A stretch of DNA of 13,621 nucleotides from Candidatus Melainabacteria bacterium. Lineage in GTDB: Bacteria > Cyanobacteriota > Vampirovibrionia > 2-02-FULL-35-15. Shown here one piece after another: positions 1 to 11,000 of this stretch. How positions within the stretch are numbered: position 1 is the stretch's first letter; each line of letters starts with the position of its first letter. Under the pieces are notes generated by a model. That model made no database searches, had not been told where the DNA came from, and was given only the letters and a program-made list of their open reading frames with translations. A program made the position numbers and the translations under genes. The stretch spans positions 1 to 13,621 of the forward strand of contig JAHFBD010000038.1 in the NCBI GenBank assembly GCA_023250175.1, read 5' to 3'.

Positions 1-1519
1 ATGCATTTGGATTTGTAGTGGATGTTAATTGGCCAATTTTTTCCAGATTTTCAGTTCTGTCATGAATAAACGCTAATGTCCCGATTATATTGTTTGGGAA
101 TCTTTCATTTGACTCTGTCCTTCGTATTTTTGATGGAATCTCAATAAAGTTATGAACAATGGTTTCTCCATTTGTTCTTGCAGTAATATCAAACAAACTT
201 GCAGTACTTAAACTAACACTAAATCCACTACTTGTATTTGTGGCTATTCCAAGAGCCTCAATGCTTTGGTCTTGAGTTTTAGCTCTTATTAAGAAAATTG
301 CTTTATTGGGATCAGTTGGTAAGCTTGCAAATGAAGTTATATTGCTAGAGTTATTTAAAATCAGATCATTTGTTCCAGTAATCATAATCTGTGATGAAGT
401 TACACTTGAACCGTTGATAGTAGTTAAAAACCCTATTGGCAAAGCACCTACAGGAATATCTGGTTGTTGGCTGGTATTAAGCAGTGTACAAACTAAACCT
501 TCTCCGCTTGTAGAAGCTTGATTTGATTGTCTTGAAAAAGTTGTTGAGTTAATTAAAACATTTGTCCCACCCTGTGTTCCATTTGAAAAAGTCTGTGTAG
601 TAAATCCACCACTTGAAGTAGTCATAAGCATTGTAATTAATGCAAAATCATTTGAACCTCTAAACTGTGCAATGGCTCCTATTGTATTTAAATCAACAGA
701 ACCTAAATCTCTTACATCAAATGTAACGGGCCCATGTCCTGCATTTAAATCAATTTCATTTTCTGGATAACCAAGCGTTGAGCTTCTTTGTCCCATGATT
801 ATCTTTTCAAATGGAGACTGAACATCAATGTTTGTACAGAATCCAGATTGTTTTATATTTCCTGTAGCATCCTGCGTTAATGCTTTAAGAGTCCTTTCAA
901 TGCCCATGCCAGATTCTTCCGTGAGTTCAGCTTCTCCAGTATCTTTATCTTTTTTAATTTCATATTTGCCTTTTTGAGATTCTTGATTTGCAATTTCTAC
1001 AAACCTGTCTTTATTTAAATCAATAATTACTTTTAATTCGCTGTAAGAATAAATAGGACCCTCAAACACAATGTCATTTAAAAACTTCATTTGCTCTTCA
1101 TCAGGAGATTTGCTAAAGATTGACTTAAAAGCATTGATTCCAGCTTTTTGACGAAGATTATCATTTTTTTCTAAAATTGATTTTATGTAATTTACTACAC
1201 TTTCAAAAACTACTGCACGTTTCTTTTTCTTCAGAGCTATACAAACGAGGTTAACCACTTTTAAATCTGGCTCTTCTCCAAGCACTGTGTTGTATGAGTA
1301 AACGATTGAATATTTTTCTGCAATTGAACAAGATATTTTAGAACTATCTTTGTCTTGTGCATTAGCACCCTTAGTAGTACTACTAGAACCCTTTGCGGGT
1401 GAGCCCTGGGCAAGAGCCATAATAGGCCAAAAATTTCCAAGAATAAGATTAAAAATAAATATAAGAGCTACTATAGCCCTTTTCAATTGATGCAAGAATT
1501 TATTTAGCTCACTCTTCAA
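1..1519 (-). CDS. Exported protein of unknown function, N-terminal 506 residues (3' end beyond window)
   Basis: Open on the minus strand from 1519 to the left edge with no stop, so the C-terminus is missing. I chose the TTG at 1517-1519 because a GAGGA ribosome binding site lies 6 nt upstream and because it gives a textbook signal peptide. That peptide has a basic N-region with K-R at residues 13-14, a hydrophobic core at about residues 15-33, and an ALA cleavage motif at 35-37 before QG. The ATG at 1418-1420 would begin inside the signal peptide and lose it. The mature N-terminus is a Ser/Gly/Lys-rich linker. It is followed by a charged, partly helical-looking region (about residues 50-200, with a KKKKR stretch near 95) and then a Ser/Thr/Gly/Asn-rich region that looks like beta structure (about 230-506). 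Only a few scattered cysteines are present. I do not recognise a family. The product is exported, and its role is unknown. It lies 513 bp downstream of the giant gene in the same direction, far enough to suggest its own promoter. Confidence 0.85.
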   Translation of the reverse strand, partial: MKSELNKFLHQLKRAIVALIFIFNLILGNFWPIMALAQGSPAKGSSSTTKGANAQDKDSSKISCSIAEKYSIVYSYNTVLGEEPDLKVVNLVCIALKKKKRAVVFESVVNYIKSILEKNDNLRQKAGINAFKSIFSKSPDEEQMKFLNDIVFEGPIYSYSELKVIIDLNKDRFVEIANQESQKGKYEIKKDKDTGEAELTEESGMGIERTLKALTQDATGNIKQSGFCTNIDVQSPFEKIIMGQRSSTLGYPENEIDLNAGHGPVTFDVRDLGSVDLNTIGAIAQFRGSNDFALITMLMTTSSGGFTTQTFSNGTQGGTNVLINSTTFSRQSNQASTSGEGLVCTLLNTSQQPDIPVGALPIGFLTTINGSSVTSSQIMITGTNDLILNNSSNITSFASLPTDPNKAIFLIRAKTQDQSIEALGIATNTSSGFSVSLSTASLFDITARTNGETIVHNFIEIPSKIRRTESNERFPNNIIGTLAFIHDRTENLEKIGQLTSTTNPNA

Positions 1520-1525
1520 AAAAGA

Positions 1526-1530
1526 TCCTC
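1526..1530 (-). promoter_or_regulatory. Ribosome binding site deciding the TTG start
   Basis: GAGGA on the minus strand, separated by 6 nt from the TTG at 1519-1517. The spacing and sequence are ideal. No comparable site precedes the in-frame ATG at 1420, so this site supports the TTG start. Confidence 0.75.
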
Positions 1531-1570
1531 GCAGGGGTAGCCTTTCACAAAACACGTTTCTGCTCAGGCT
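1531..1570 (-). promoter_or_regulatory. Candidate structured leader (H-type pseudoknot) abutting the RBS
   Basis: On the minus strand the five bases at 1570-1566 (AGCCT) can pair with 1543-1539 (AGGCT). The GCAG at 1563-1560, inside that loop, can pair with CTGC at 1534-1531, directly next to the GAGGA. This is the geometry of an H-type pseudoknot: 5-bp and 4-bp stems, a 2-nt first loop, a 16-nt middle loop and a 4-nt ACCC loop. The stretch is noticeably richer in G+C than the surrounding intergenic DNA. The second stem ends one base from the Shine-Dalgarno sequence, so folding could plausibly affect initiation. It does not match the conserved cores I know for c-di-GMP-I, preQ1, SAM-II, fluoride or ZTP riboswitches. 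The pairing is seen; the function is inferred. Confidence 0.35.
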
Positions 1571-1627
1571 TTTGGCCCACAAATAAAACCAAACAAGATG
1601 CTTTCACTGAGAAAACACTTATTTGTT

Positions 1628-1656
1628 TTTATTCTTTATTTAATGTGCCCGTTCAA
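1628..1656 (-). promoter_or_regulatory. Weak sigma-70-like promoter candidate for the 1519-1 gene
   Basis: Minus strand TTGAAC (1656-1651), a 17-nt spacer and AATAAA (1633-1628) each match the -35 and -10 consensus at 4 of 6 positions. A start near 1621 would give a leader of about 100 nt that includes the GC-richer element at 1531-1580. In AT-rich DNA such matches arise by chance, so this is only a candidate. Confidence 0.25.
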
Positions 1657-1675
1657 GACTCTTACAAACCAACAA

Positions 1676-1699
1676 TTTCTCTTAAAAACCTAAGAGAAA
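1676..1699. repeat. Perfect 9-bp inverted repeat in the intergenic region
   Basis: TTTCTCTTA at 1676-1684 and TAAGAGAAA at 1691-1699 are exact reverse complements around a 6-nt spacer. It lies about 20 bp upstream of the possible -35 of the exported-protein gene. It could be a regulator-binding operator or a weak terminator hairpin for the giant gene. The stem is AT-rich, and no uninterrupted T-run follows on either strand, so an operator is slightly favoured. Confidence 0.5.
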
Positions 1700-2032
1700 C
1701 TAAGTTTTATTTACTTTAAATTGGTTATAAGTACGCTAAATAAGATGAGTCTTTGTGCCAAATGTCACCTTATGTTAACTAAAATTATAGATTTAAGTTC
1801 AAATTATTGCCTTTAATCAAGATTTAAGGATACAAAAAGATAGGTAAAATTTTTTTAATGTTGGAGGATTTGAACGTTTTTCAGTTGAAAATATCCTAAA
1901 TTTGTACAGTTTAAGAATAGTTTATTTGTGGTAGCCGATTTGGATTAGCGTTAATAACACATTAAGATTTTGAATAACAATTTGTAAATTTAGCATGGGC
2001 CGTGTGGAACGTATATGGTGGGAACAAAGTTT

Positions 2033-5000
2033 TCACCCACCAACCAACACAACTTCTATAAATGTTTGACCACTCGGTGTTGAAATAAATAATGTTTCTT
2101 TTCCACCTTTATAATCTTTTGGTAAAGTAAGATTTATTGTCAGCTCAGTATTTTGTTTAGCCACAGAAATTTTGTTTATTTTTATATTTGGGTTTTTAAA
2201 TTCAGCAACCGTTAATATTGAAATATTTTTAGTGTTGTTTTTCGGGATAATTACTTTTCTGTCGCCAACTTTTGCTCGCTTGCCAATAAAGTTTTTGCCA
2301 GTTAAAACAATTCTAATTTTTTGCCAATCACCAGGATCTCGATAAACCGCAGGTTTGAGAACCTGCGGTTTCAGGAATTTTACACCTTTCAATGAACTTA
2401 TTTCTTTTGGCTTTATTACGGTTATATCTGATTCAGCAACGATGACTTTACCATCCAATGAAGTGATTTTAATTTTTGCTTTACCTTGTGGTTCATTGTC
2501 ATTGATATTAACAATTGCTCTAACAAGCTTTGGTAAAACACCTATGACCGCAGGTATTTTAGCTGTCATATTATTAGCTGATGTCCATATAGCCACTAAG
2601 GATTTAGAGTCAAGTCCAGTAGTATCTATCTTAGGAAGCAGCTCTAACAACAGTTTCGAACCACTCAGTACTGAACGAGTTAAGTTTGTACTTGATACCT
2701 GAATAGCATCTTGTGATTTACCAGCTTGCTGATTTTCTAAAACAGATGATATGTTTGGTATCTGAGGTAACCATAATTTTTCACCTTCTTGAGGAGTGGC
2801 TTGTGTCACTTGGGGTTGCTGAGGTCCTTGCGGCTGCCCTCCAGATGAAGCATTGATGATGGTTTGTCCAGAAATAGTTAATGCTGGCTGTCCTGATGTA
2901 GAAGATGCTTGAACAGCTTGATCTTTTGATTGTTCTTTTGGTAGCTCTTTCGATTTTTCACCTGATTTAGCTTCTGATTTTTCTTCTGGTTTAACTTCTG
3001 GTTTTATAGCTGGTTTATTAAGCGGTGGACGCATAACACTTGTATCTTGTGAAGCTGCTCCACCAGAACCTGGCTGTGATGAGTCTTGCGTGTTTTGTGG
3101 ATTTTGAGCAATTGTCGTATCATCCAGTTTTATGTCAGTCGGTACAATTGCAATTTTTATCTCTGCTTCTTTTGTTTTTCCTTTCTTATCTTTAATTGCA
3201 GCTTTAATTACTAAGCTACCCAGTTGAAGATCGCTTGGTAATTCCAATTCAAAGCTTTGTGCTATTAACTCTTGCGTTCTTTGAATTTTTACAGGACCTT
3301 TTTTATTGTCACCGCCAAAGGAAACAATATTGTAAACCATTCCGGTTTCATCTGATTTTGTTTCTTTTAATAATTGATTGATTCTACTAATTTCTTTATC
3401 ATATTTTAAACAACAAGACTGCAATTCATCAGAACCCACACCATATTTATAACACTTTTCATTAACACAAACTTCTGAACTCTTAAACTGTCCACAGTAA
3501 CCACCATTAAAATCAATGCATGATTTTATACCATCTTCTTCCTGTAAATCAATCTCTGGAGCTATCTGCCCACTACTTGATGATGATGTCGTCACTCCTG
3601 AAGAGCTGGAAGAAAGCTTATCATAAATAGCACTACAACCTGCACAGCATCCTCTTTTCTCTTCAAGGGAAGGAATAAAACTACAGTACTCGCTTACACA
3701 AGCAGATGGTTCAAATTTTTCATTTGACTGAAGACTTGATACATCACTACAATACAACTGTGCACTTTCTCTTTGAGTTACACAAACCGGCTCATCCGCT
3801 GCTCCACTACTTGAGGCAGTTAAAGGTGTTTTTGATTTACACACAGGTTTGCCATCATCAGTACATCCTGGAGTATTTCGATTTTTACAATATGGAACAT
3901 AGATAATATTTTTTCCTTTACATTCAATATATTTTGTATCTTTATTACAGGATGGTTTTGGAATTTCAGGAGCACCACTACTACTTGAAGAAACTCCTAT
4001 ATCTTCTAATCCCTGGAATAATCCTTTACAACAATCACTGCCTTTAGAAAATCTCCAGCATCTATAAGCCACACAACTAGCAAGTCCTATAGCATCCGCT
4101 CCACAAAGACTTTCTCCTTTACATTTATTTTCTTGAGCCAAAACAACTGCATTTGCTGGTCTTACAAGCTGTACGCCTCCACTTGAATCCCCTAAATACC
4201 TAAAGTCTGGAAGTTTCAGTTTAAAGCTACTACCACTTGCTGCAGTAATACTTCCTCTTTCATTTTCTCTTACCAGTGAAATATTTAATGGTGGTGCATT
4301 GCTTGAAAACCCTACAATATCTGAAGAAGCAATTATATCCTCAACATCAACAGAAAGAGGTCTTAGATCCGCTGCTTCTGAAGCATCCCTAATTGAGCCA
4401 GATTTTTCTTTTGCTGTAATTGAAAGTACATATGCTTTCAAATCCTGTGGTTTAGCATCAGGCGGACCCGTCACTGATACACTGAATTGAATTCTTTCTC
4501 CACTATAATAGCTATGGAAATCTTCCACATGAACTGCCTGCTGTATGTTTGTATTACTTTGAATTATTAATGCCATTAAAGCTGTTTCTTTTATTTGACG
4601 AGCTTTTAAATTTGCAGCAAAGATTTCTGGTGTTTGTAAAGCAATATAAATCATATAGTCAGGAGGTGGTCCACCACTTGATGAGCTGGATTTTTTACCA
4701 CCACTACTTGAACCACCGGAACTACTTCCATGAGCACCAGAAGAGCTAGAGACAGATGCTTGACCACTTGACGAAGATGATAAGGCAGCACCAGAACTTG
4801 TACTTGTCGCACCGCCAGAACTACTTGAGCTTTCTTTTTCTTTACCACCGGAACTTGAAATACCAGAGTCACCGCTTGAACTTGAAACACCAGACTCACC
4901 ACCTGAACTACTACTTGTAGACTCTTGTTCACCGCCAGAACTTGAACTCTTATCATCAAATTTTTCTTCTAAAGTACTGCATAAAAGCCCTTCTGGCGTT

Positions 5001-8000
5001 GAAGCTAAAACAATTTCTGAAGGTAAACAATCAAATCCTAATCTTATAATTTTAGGATTTATATGCACACATCCCTTTAACTCCGAGGTTACATTTATAC
5101 AATACTCACCTTTTTCACAATCTTTAAGACTAGTACAAGAGGCAATTTGCTTAAGAAGTTCTTCCCCACCCTTATCTTCTCCCGTATAGTTAGGACAATC
5201 TCCTTGTGCAGCACAACAAATTTCTCTTCCTGATAAGTCATTAATATCACAACCAAAAAAGCCAACTGAACATGGAAGAGAATCACCATTTAAATCTAAT
5301 CCGGGAGCCACTCTGCCGCCAGCACACACAAAGGAGCATTTACCCATAGAAACATCACTACCTCCGGCACCTAAACAAAAGAAACCCTGACTGGTTTGAC
5401 AATCCACAAAGTTTTTACAGCCTTCATCTTTTCTATCTTTAACTATAGATGGAACACCCTTATTTTCACCACTAGAGGGAGCAAACTGTTTAATATCTTT
5501 TTTTTCTTTTTTAAATTGAACATTTACAGCTTCACTTACACTAAAGCTCATATAAGGACCAAACTGACTCCCATCAATTTCTAAAACTATCTCATTTTTT
5601 TTAGGAATAACCCTTAGGCTTGTCTCTTCTTCCTCTGTAAAAAAAAACCGTTCTTGCGGCACAGGGTTAAAATAAGCTTTTTTATTTAGTTCATCCGTCT
5701 GCCCGCCTGGACTCTTATCGTTATTTGATTCTGGAGATTGAATCTGTGGCGTTTCCTGCTTATCACCAGGAATAAAGAAACGGTTTTTTGAATCTGCCTT
5801 TGGAATCTTGGAGTCAGAACTTCCTTGAGTTTTTAATGGTATACAAATCTTTTCTTTAGGACTTCGTCCTTGAATTCCAAGTTCATTCTTTAAACATTTA
5901 CCTTTTCTTATCTTACTATTTGGACTAATGATAGCAGGATCTATGCATTGACCATGTCTATTTATTTCTATACAGAACAAGTTGTTAATTGCTAATAATC
6001 CTAGATTCTTTGCACAATCATCTGATCTTGTACATTCTTGAGGAGGTCCGCCACTGCTTGAGCTTTGCTGAGCTGTTTCCCCGGAACTTGAACTCATCGA
6101 TGGTTCTAGACCTGAGCTAGAGAAGCTTCCAGACGTATTATTTTCTTCTTCTTTTGGTTTTTCTTCTTTCTTTTGTTCTCCTTTATTAGTAGCTGCTTGC
6201 TCTGTCATATTTGATGCTTCTGTGCCGGTATCTCCTTTTTGTGTATCTCCAAACGGATTTGCTTGTTGTGGTAGAGCACCTCCTAAACCAAATCCACCCG
6301 CAATCTTAATTTGTTGACCAGAAGAATTTATTACAATTCCTCCCATAGTACCTACTCCAAGATTGCCATCTTGTTTCCCTTTTCCTCCAGTCAATGATTG
6401 CTCTTTCTTATTTCCACTGGTAACAAATGTCATATTTGGATCATCTACAATTGGGAAAATAAGAATATCGTTGTTATAGTTTGCTTCATTTGCTTTTGCA
6501 TATAATAAATAATAGCTCTTACCATAGTTTGGAGTTACTACAACATCTGTCACATATCCATCATAAACAGAAGCAACATTTAGCTTTCCTTTATAGTTTA
6601 AAGTAAGTTCAGGAGTAGTGGTATCTTGTGGATCATCTCTAAAATTGACTTTGAAGACCTGGGCTATGTTGACACCATTTTTATCCGATACAATAAGCTC
6701 TTTTGTAGCCTTATTAAAGAGTAAACTACCAGCTATAGCTGCCTGAACAGGTTTTGTACATTCTTCTCGCAACTCAACATAGTTTTCAACCTCTGTAATT
6801 AGATTCAGATCAATTGCCGTATCTCCCTCTTGATCTGGAACAAAATTAACTTTATAAAGAGATATCTTACTGTCACTATATCTATAATCAACAGGTTTAT
6901 CTTCAAAGAAATCATTTCCTTTAACTACAAAGTTTCCTATGGTTTCCGAACAAGCAGTTTTCTTGAAGAGTTTAGACTCACCTTTCTGTCCCGCAGTAAA
7001 TATCTTTGTATCAATAAAACCATCTCCAACATAAGCAGCTTCATCTACTCCTTCTATTTGTCCTACTTCCTGAGTCGAAGGAAGATCAACTACTGGTGGA
7101 ACTTCTTCAACAGCAGGCGAAGTAAATATAATGCTTCCAATTGATCCACCACTGGATGAAATTGCAGTCTTTGGTAATTTTTCAATCAGACTTATGCCGG
7201 ATGAACTACTGCTTATATTATCTTTGCCTTTTTTGCCTTTACCTTGTTGATTAATCTCTTCAGAAGCTAAATCATCAAAGGATTTAACACATTCAAAGTC
7301 AGCTCTATCCCGACCAATACATAAAGGACCTTGACAACACAATAATTCATTAGTTTCATCTTCACAACCAACAACACCTCTTATACCATTCTTATCTGAA
7401 CAAGCTAAGGTTGCTCCATTTTTACAGAGAAGTAATCCATTCCTACAATTACAACAGTTTTGCCCAACTGCAGCCATAGGAGATGGGACTCTTACACCGC
7501 CACCTGAAGATGAGGTACTAGCAACAGGTCTCTTAGTAGAACCTGATGAACTAGCTTTTGCAAGTGCTTTTTGTATTATAAATAAATTTCCTAAGGATTC
7601 ATCACTAGCATTAAATGATTTGTCACTTACATTACAATTAAGTGATAAGAATTTGTCAGCTTTCTTAAGCTCTGGAACTACATACGTATACTGTTTAATC
7701 ATGTACAAGTATTCACTGGCACGTCCATTATAGGTATATTTTGAATCTTCCAGAGGAACATTATCACAACAAAAATCACAAGTATCATATCCACAAAGCA
7801 TACTGCATTCATTACACTTATCACAGACATTTGCATCTGCATTTTTATTTTTCAACCCAACTAAACATGATTTACATGAAGATGCTATGCCATAGGTATG
7901 ATATGGACTAATTCGCTTATCATATCTAAAGGTTTGACAATCTGCAGCTGAAAACCCTGACAACTTAGCTGCTAATGCTGGATCGGTGATAATACCTTGC

Positions 8001-11000
8001 TTAGAGTGCCACTTATACCCATTGACTATTGAGCCGACTGACTGTATAGGCATCCACCATGCAAATAACCCATTTGGGTTAGATGGTTCTATTCTATATC
8101 TATTATTTTTATTAATTTCATCTTTTGTTAGCGCACGTTTGTATAATCTTACCTGTGCTATAGAACCAGGGAATGTCATGTTTCCATATTTCTTATGCCA
8201 TTTATATTCTTTATAATCGGCTGGCTTACCGGCATCTGGATCAGTAACTCCCGTTCCGGGAAGTGTTCCTGCTGTACCTTGTATTCCAGTCTTTGCATCA
8301 TCATCTATATATTGTTTTATAAAATATGAATCTTCTCCTCCTATAGTTAATTGACCTAAATCAAACTTAAATGCATTAAATGTTTTTTCATCACTAGCAA
8401 CATCTTCTTCCCCATTGATATATATATGGGTTTCAGCACCGTTGCAAGTAACTGTAATGTAATACCACTGATCCAAAGCAAGTGATGTCTTTCCATAAGC
8501 ACAAGCATTTGAAGAAGCACAATTAGGAACATCATCAAAAAGCTTACCAGCACGAAGAGTAACATTGTTATTTTGATCAGGGGTAAGATAAACACCTGTT
8601 ACACCTGATCTTAAAATAGTTTCATATGTAGAACCCCCTGGTGGATTTACTCTCTTCACTAAGGCTTCAACACTCCATTCTCTTAACTCACCCCCCTTTA
8701 TTTCCGCTTTAAGTTTTTGATCTTTTGTAGCATTAAAGGTTATACCTGATTTAGAGTCTTGAATATCATTTGCAGATGATACTTCGAGGTCTTTACCTGC
8801 CAAGGTACATTTAAGATCTTGAATATGATCAGTAGGATTACTTCCTTCTGGCAAGCTTAATCCTTCATCAATTACATTAATATTAAATGACTCACCAAAA
8901 GGTATTCCTTTAGGTGGTGTAGGTTGTAATTTAATTCCAGGTGGAACCTTATCATTGGCTATACTTACCCCATTTACAAAACCACCTATTTCACCAGTAG
9001 GAAACTTATCTGATTCTGCACTGTAATGGTTTGAAATTTCTTTTGCTGAAAGTGGTATTCCATAAATTCTTAATTTTGCAAGCTGTCCTTCAAAATGGAA
9101 AAGGTTTTTATTACCTGTTCTTGGATCTGCTTTACTAAGCTTTAAATTTCCAATACGTAACAAATTAGCATTTGAAACCTTATTAAAGAATAAAGTATCA
9201 TCAAGGTTGCTTAGATTTACAGTAGGAGATGTATCTGCCGTATTAGTACCACCCGCTGTAGCAGTACCACTTGAAAATTCATCAAAACCAAACTTACTAT
9301 CTGGACCGCTAAATTCTGCAACCTGCCCATTAACATAAAGTTTTTGGTCAGGAGCTCCTTCTGCTTGACCAGTAGTAGTATTCTTTCTGGTAGTATTTCT
9401 GTCCACTACATAAACAATGTGATACCACTTACCTGTTTCAAACTCTGATTTTGTAGAAGCCAAAGTATAAACTTGATTTTCTCCCTTGTCATTTCTCTTT
9501 TGTAATTTAAATCCAAATCTGTTTTTGTTTGGGTAGCCAGTAAATATTCCAAAATGATTATCAGTACCATCTTCTAATAGTGACAATATATATGTTAATG
9601 GCTGATTGTGAGACATGAAGTCATCTACCCTAACCCAAAATTCTATACTGCCTATATGACCATATAGCTTATCAGGATTAGCTTTTTCAAGGTAATTATC
9701 TACTCCATTAAAACTAAGTGCAAACGGTTCATCCGGAGTACCATTTCCTACCCAATTACTAGATTCATCCCATATAAAGTTATTTAATGTACAAGTATTT
9801 AAAGACTGACTCGATGATAAATCCGTCCAGGTAGTTAACATATCCTCACTTGCAGCTATTGCTGTTTTATCAGCACCATCAATATTATTTGCACTTAAAC
9901 TCAGGACTAAGTCTGTAGAACGAACCCTTGGCAACAAATCACAATCAGAATCACTGTTTAAATTATAAACTTTTAAATTCGTATCGGTCCATTGATTTAT
10001 AACTTCATTGTAGTATTTTTCACCAGTTACCCCTTTCTTATCTTTTGCTTCAAAGAACTTCCAGAATGCAGAAACATTTGGTATAAGATTTTCAGGTACT
10101 TCTGTTGGTGAAAGTGTTTCCTGGACTATTTCTTCTTCACTTAAGGCTTTGTTGTAGAATTTAACCTGGTTTATAGAGATACTAGCTTTATGATTATCCC
10201 ATTTTGGTTTATTTCCTATTGATAAATAATTAAAATCACTAACAGTTGTTGGATAGTTAACTGTTTCTCCCTCATCATCTACCTTAGATTTAAAATTACC
10301 AATTGAGTCCTTATAATTATCTGTGCCTTCAAGCTTACCATCTACATAAACTTTATAACTGTTTCCTTGTCTCACACCAACAATAGTATGGTATTTCCCA
10401 TCAGCTAATTTTGTAGTTCCTTGAGCTCCCTTAAAAGCAGGATTTTGTTCTGCTATAAACGTAGCTTTTTCATTTAAAGTAAGCAGATTAAAATAAACCC
10501 CATAATCCCTAATAATAACGCTACCACTACTAGAAGCTGAGAGTTGATTTGAAAATGGTGACCCAATTGGTGCCCCAATTGCTTGAATAGAAAGTCCCGC
10601 TAATGGATTTGCTACACCGACATCAAATGCTTTATTATAATTTTCTTCTTTTGATTTGTCTGTTACAATCACAGCACCTTGCCCAAGCAATGTATCCGAT
10701 TCATTTAAGAGTTTTACCGTAGCAGAAACTGTAATCTCTGGTGGTGGTGCCTGACAAAATAGAGCATTATTAACACAACCTTTTCTTACTTTTATTGGAG
10801 GAGCCCCCTGCATAGTATCAGTATTTTTTTCAACAATAGTTCCACAGCATGATGGCAGCCCTGTATAAGCACTAAATTCAAGACCAGTAGGCAAAGAACC
10901 ATTATCCATAAATGATCCTTGATCACAAGATGGTTTCAGATCGGTACCATCAAGAAAATGATGTAAGCATACGGGAGTACCAGATTTACAAGCTGGTGTT

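Larger units (their letters stand above)
1520..2032. other. Intergenic region between the two exported-protein genes
   Basis: A gap of 513 bp with no credible coding sequence on either strand. It contains the RBS, candidate pseudoknot, candidate promoter and inverted repeat listed separately. From 1700 to 2032 I see only AT-rich DNA with short runs (for example seven T at 1850-1856). No strong intrinsic terminator follows the giant gene's stop at 2035-2033. Confidence 0.7.

Noticed and set aside
306..521. Plus-strand 71-residue frame
   Set aside because: It is antisense to the exported-protein gene with no recognisable motif. The minus frame has a signal peptide and RBS. The same reasoning removes the other short plus-strand frames at 2355-2702, 3706-3906, 4299-4490, 4549-4749, 5396-5584, 6830-7144 and 7986-8216.
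1418..1420. ATG as the start of the left-hand gene
   Set aside because: It lies inside the hydrophobic signal peptide, lacks a ribosome binding site, and would remove the export signal. The TTG at 1517-1519 has a strong GAGGA.
1531..1600. c-di-GMP-I riboswitch upstream of the exported-protein gene
   Set aside because: A GGGCCAAAAGCC-like stretch recalled the GEMM core, but the required GCAAAGCC and tetraloop-receptor elements are not present in order.
1960..2032. Intrinsic terminator right after the giant gene
   Set aside because: No GC-rich hairpin followed by a T-run is visible on the minus strand just past the stop codon.
4651..4959. Minus-strand 102-residue frame rich in Val/Gln
   Set aside because: It is the Ser-Gly linker block read in another frame, an artefact of the repetitive codons. 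The frames at 5095-5289, 8356-8595, 11818-12006 and 12889-13077 are likewise shadows of the giant gene.
4660..4960. CRISPR-like or tandem DNA repeat array
   Set aside because: The repeat is at protein level (SSSGG). Units and spacers are too short and irregular in DNA, and it lies in frame in a coding sequence.
6400..7060. Complete beta-propeller domain
   Set aside because: The segment is beta-rich, but I could not identify repeated blades or a conserved blade motif, so it is described only as beta-rich.
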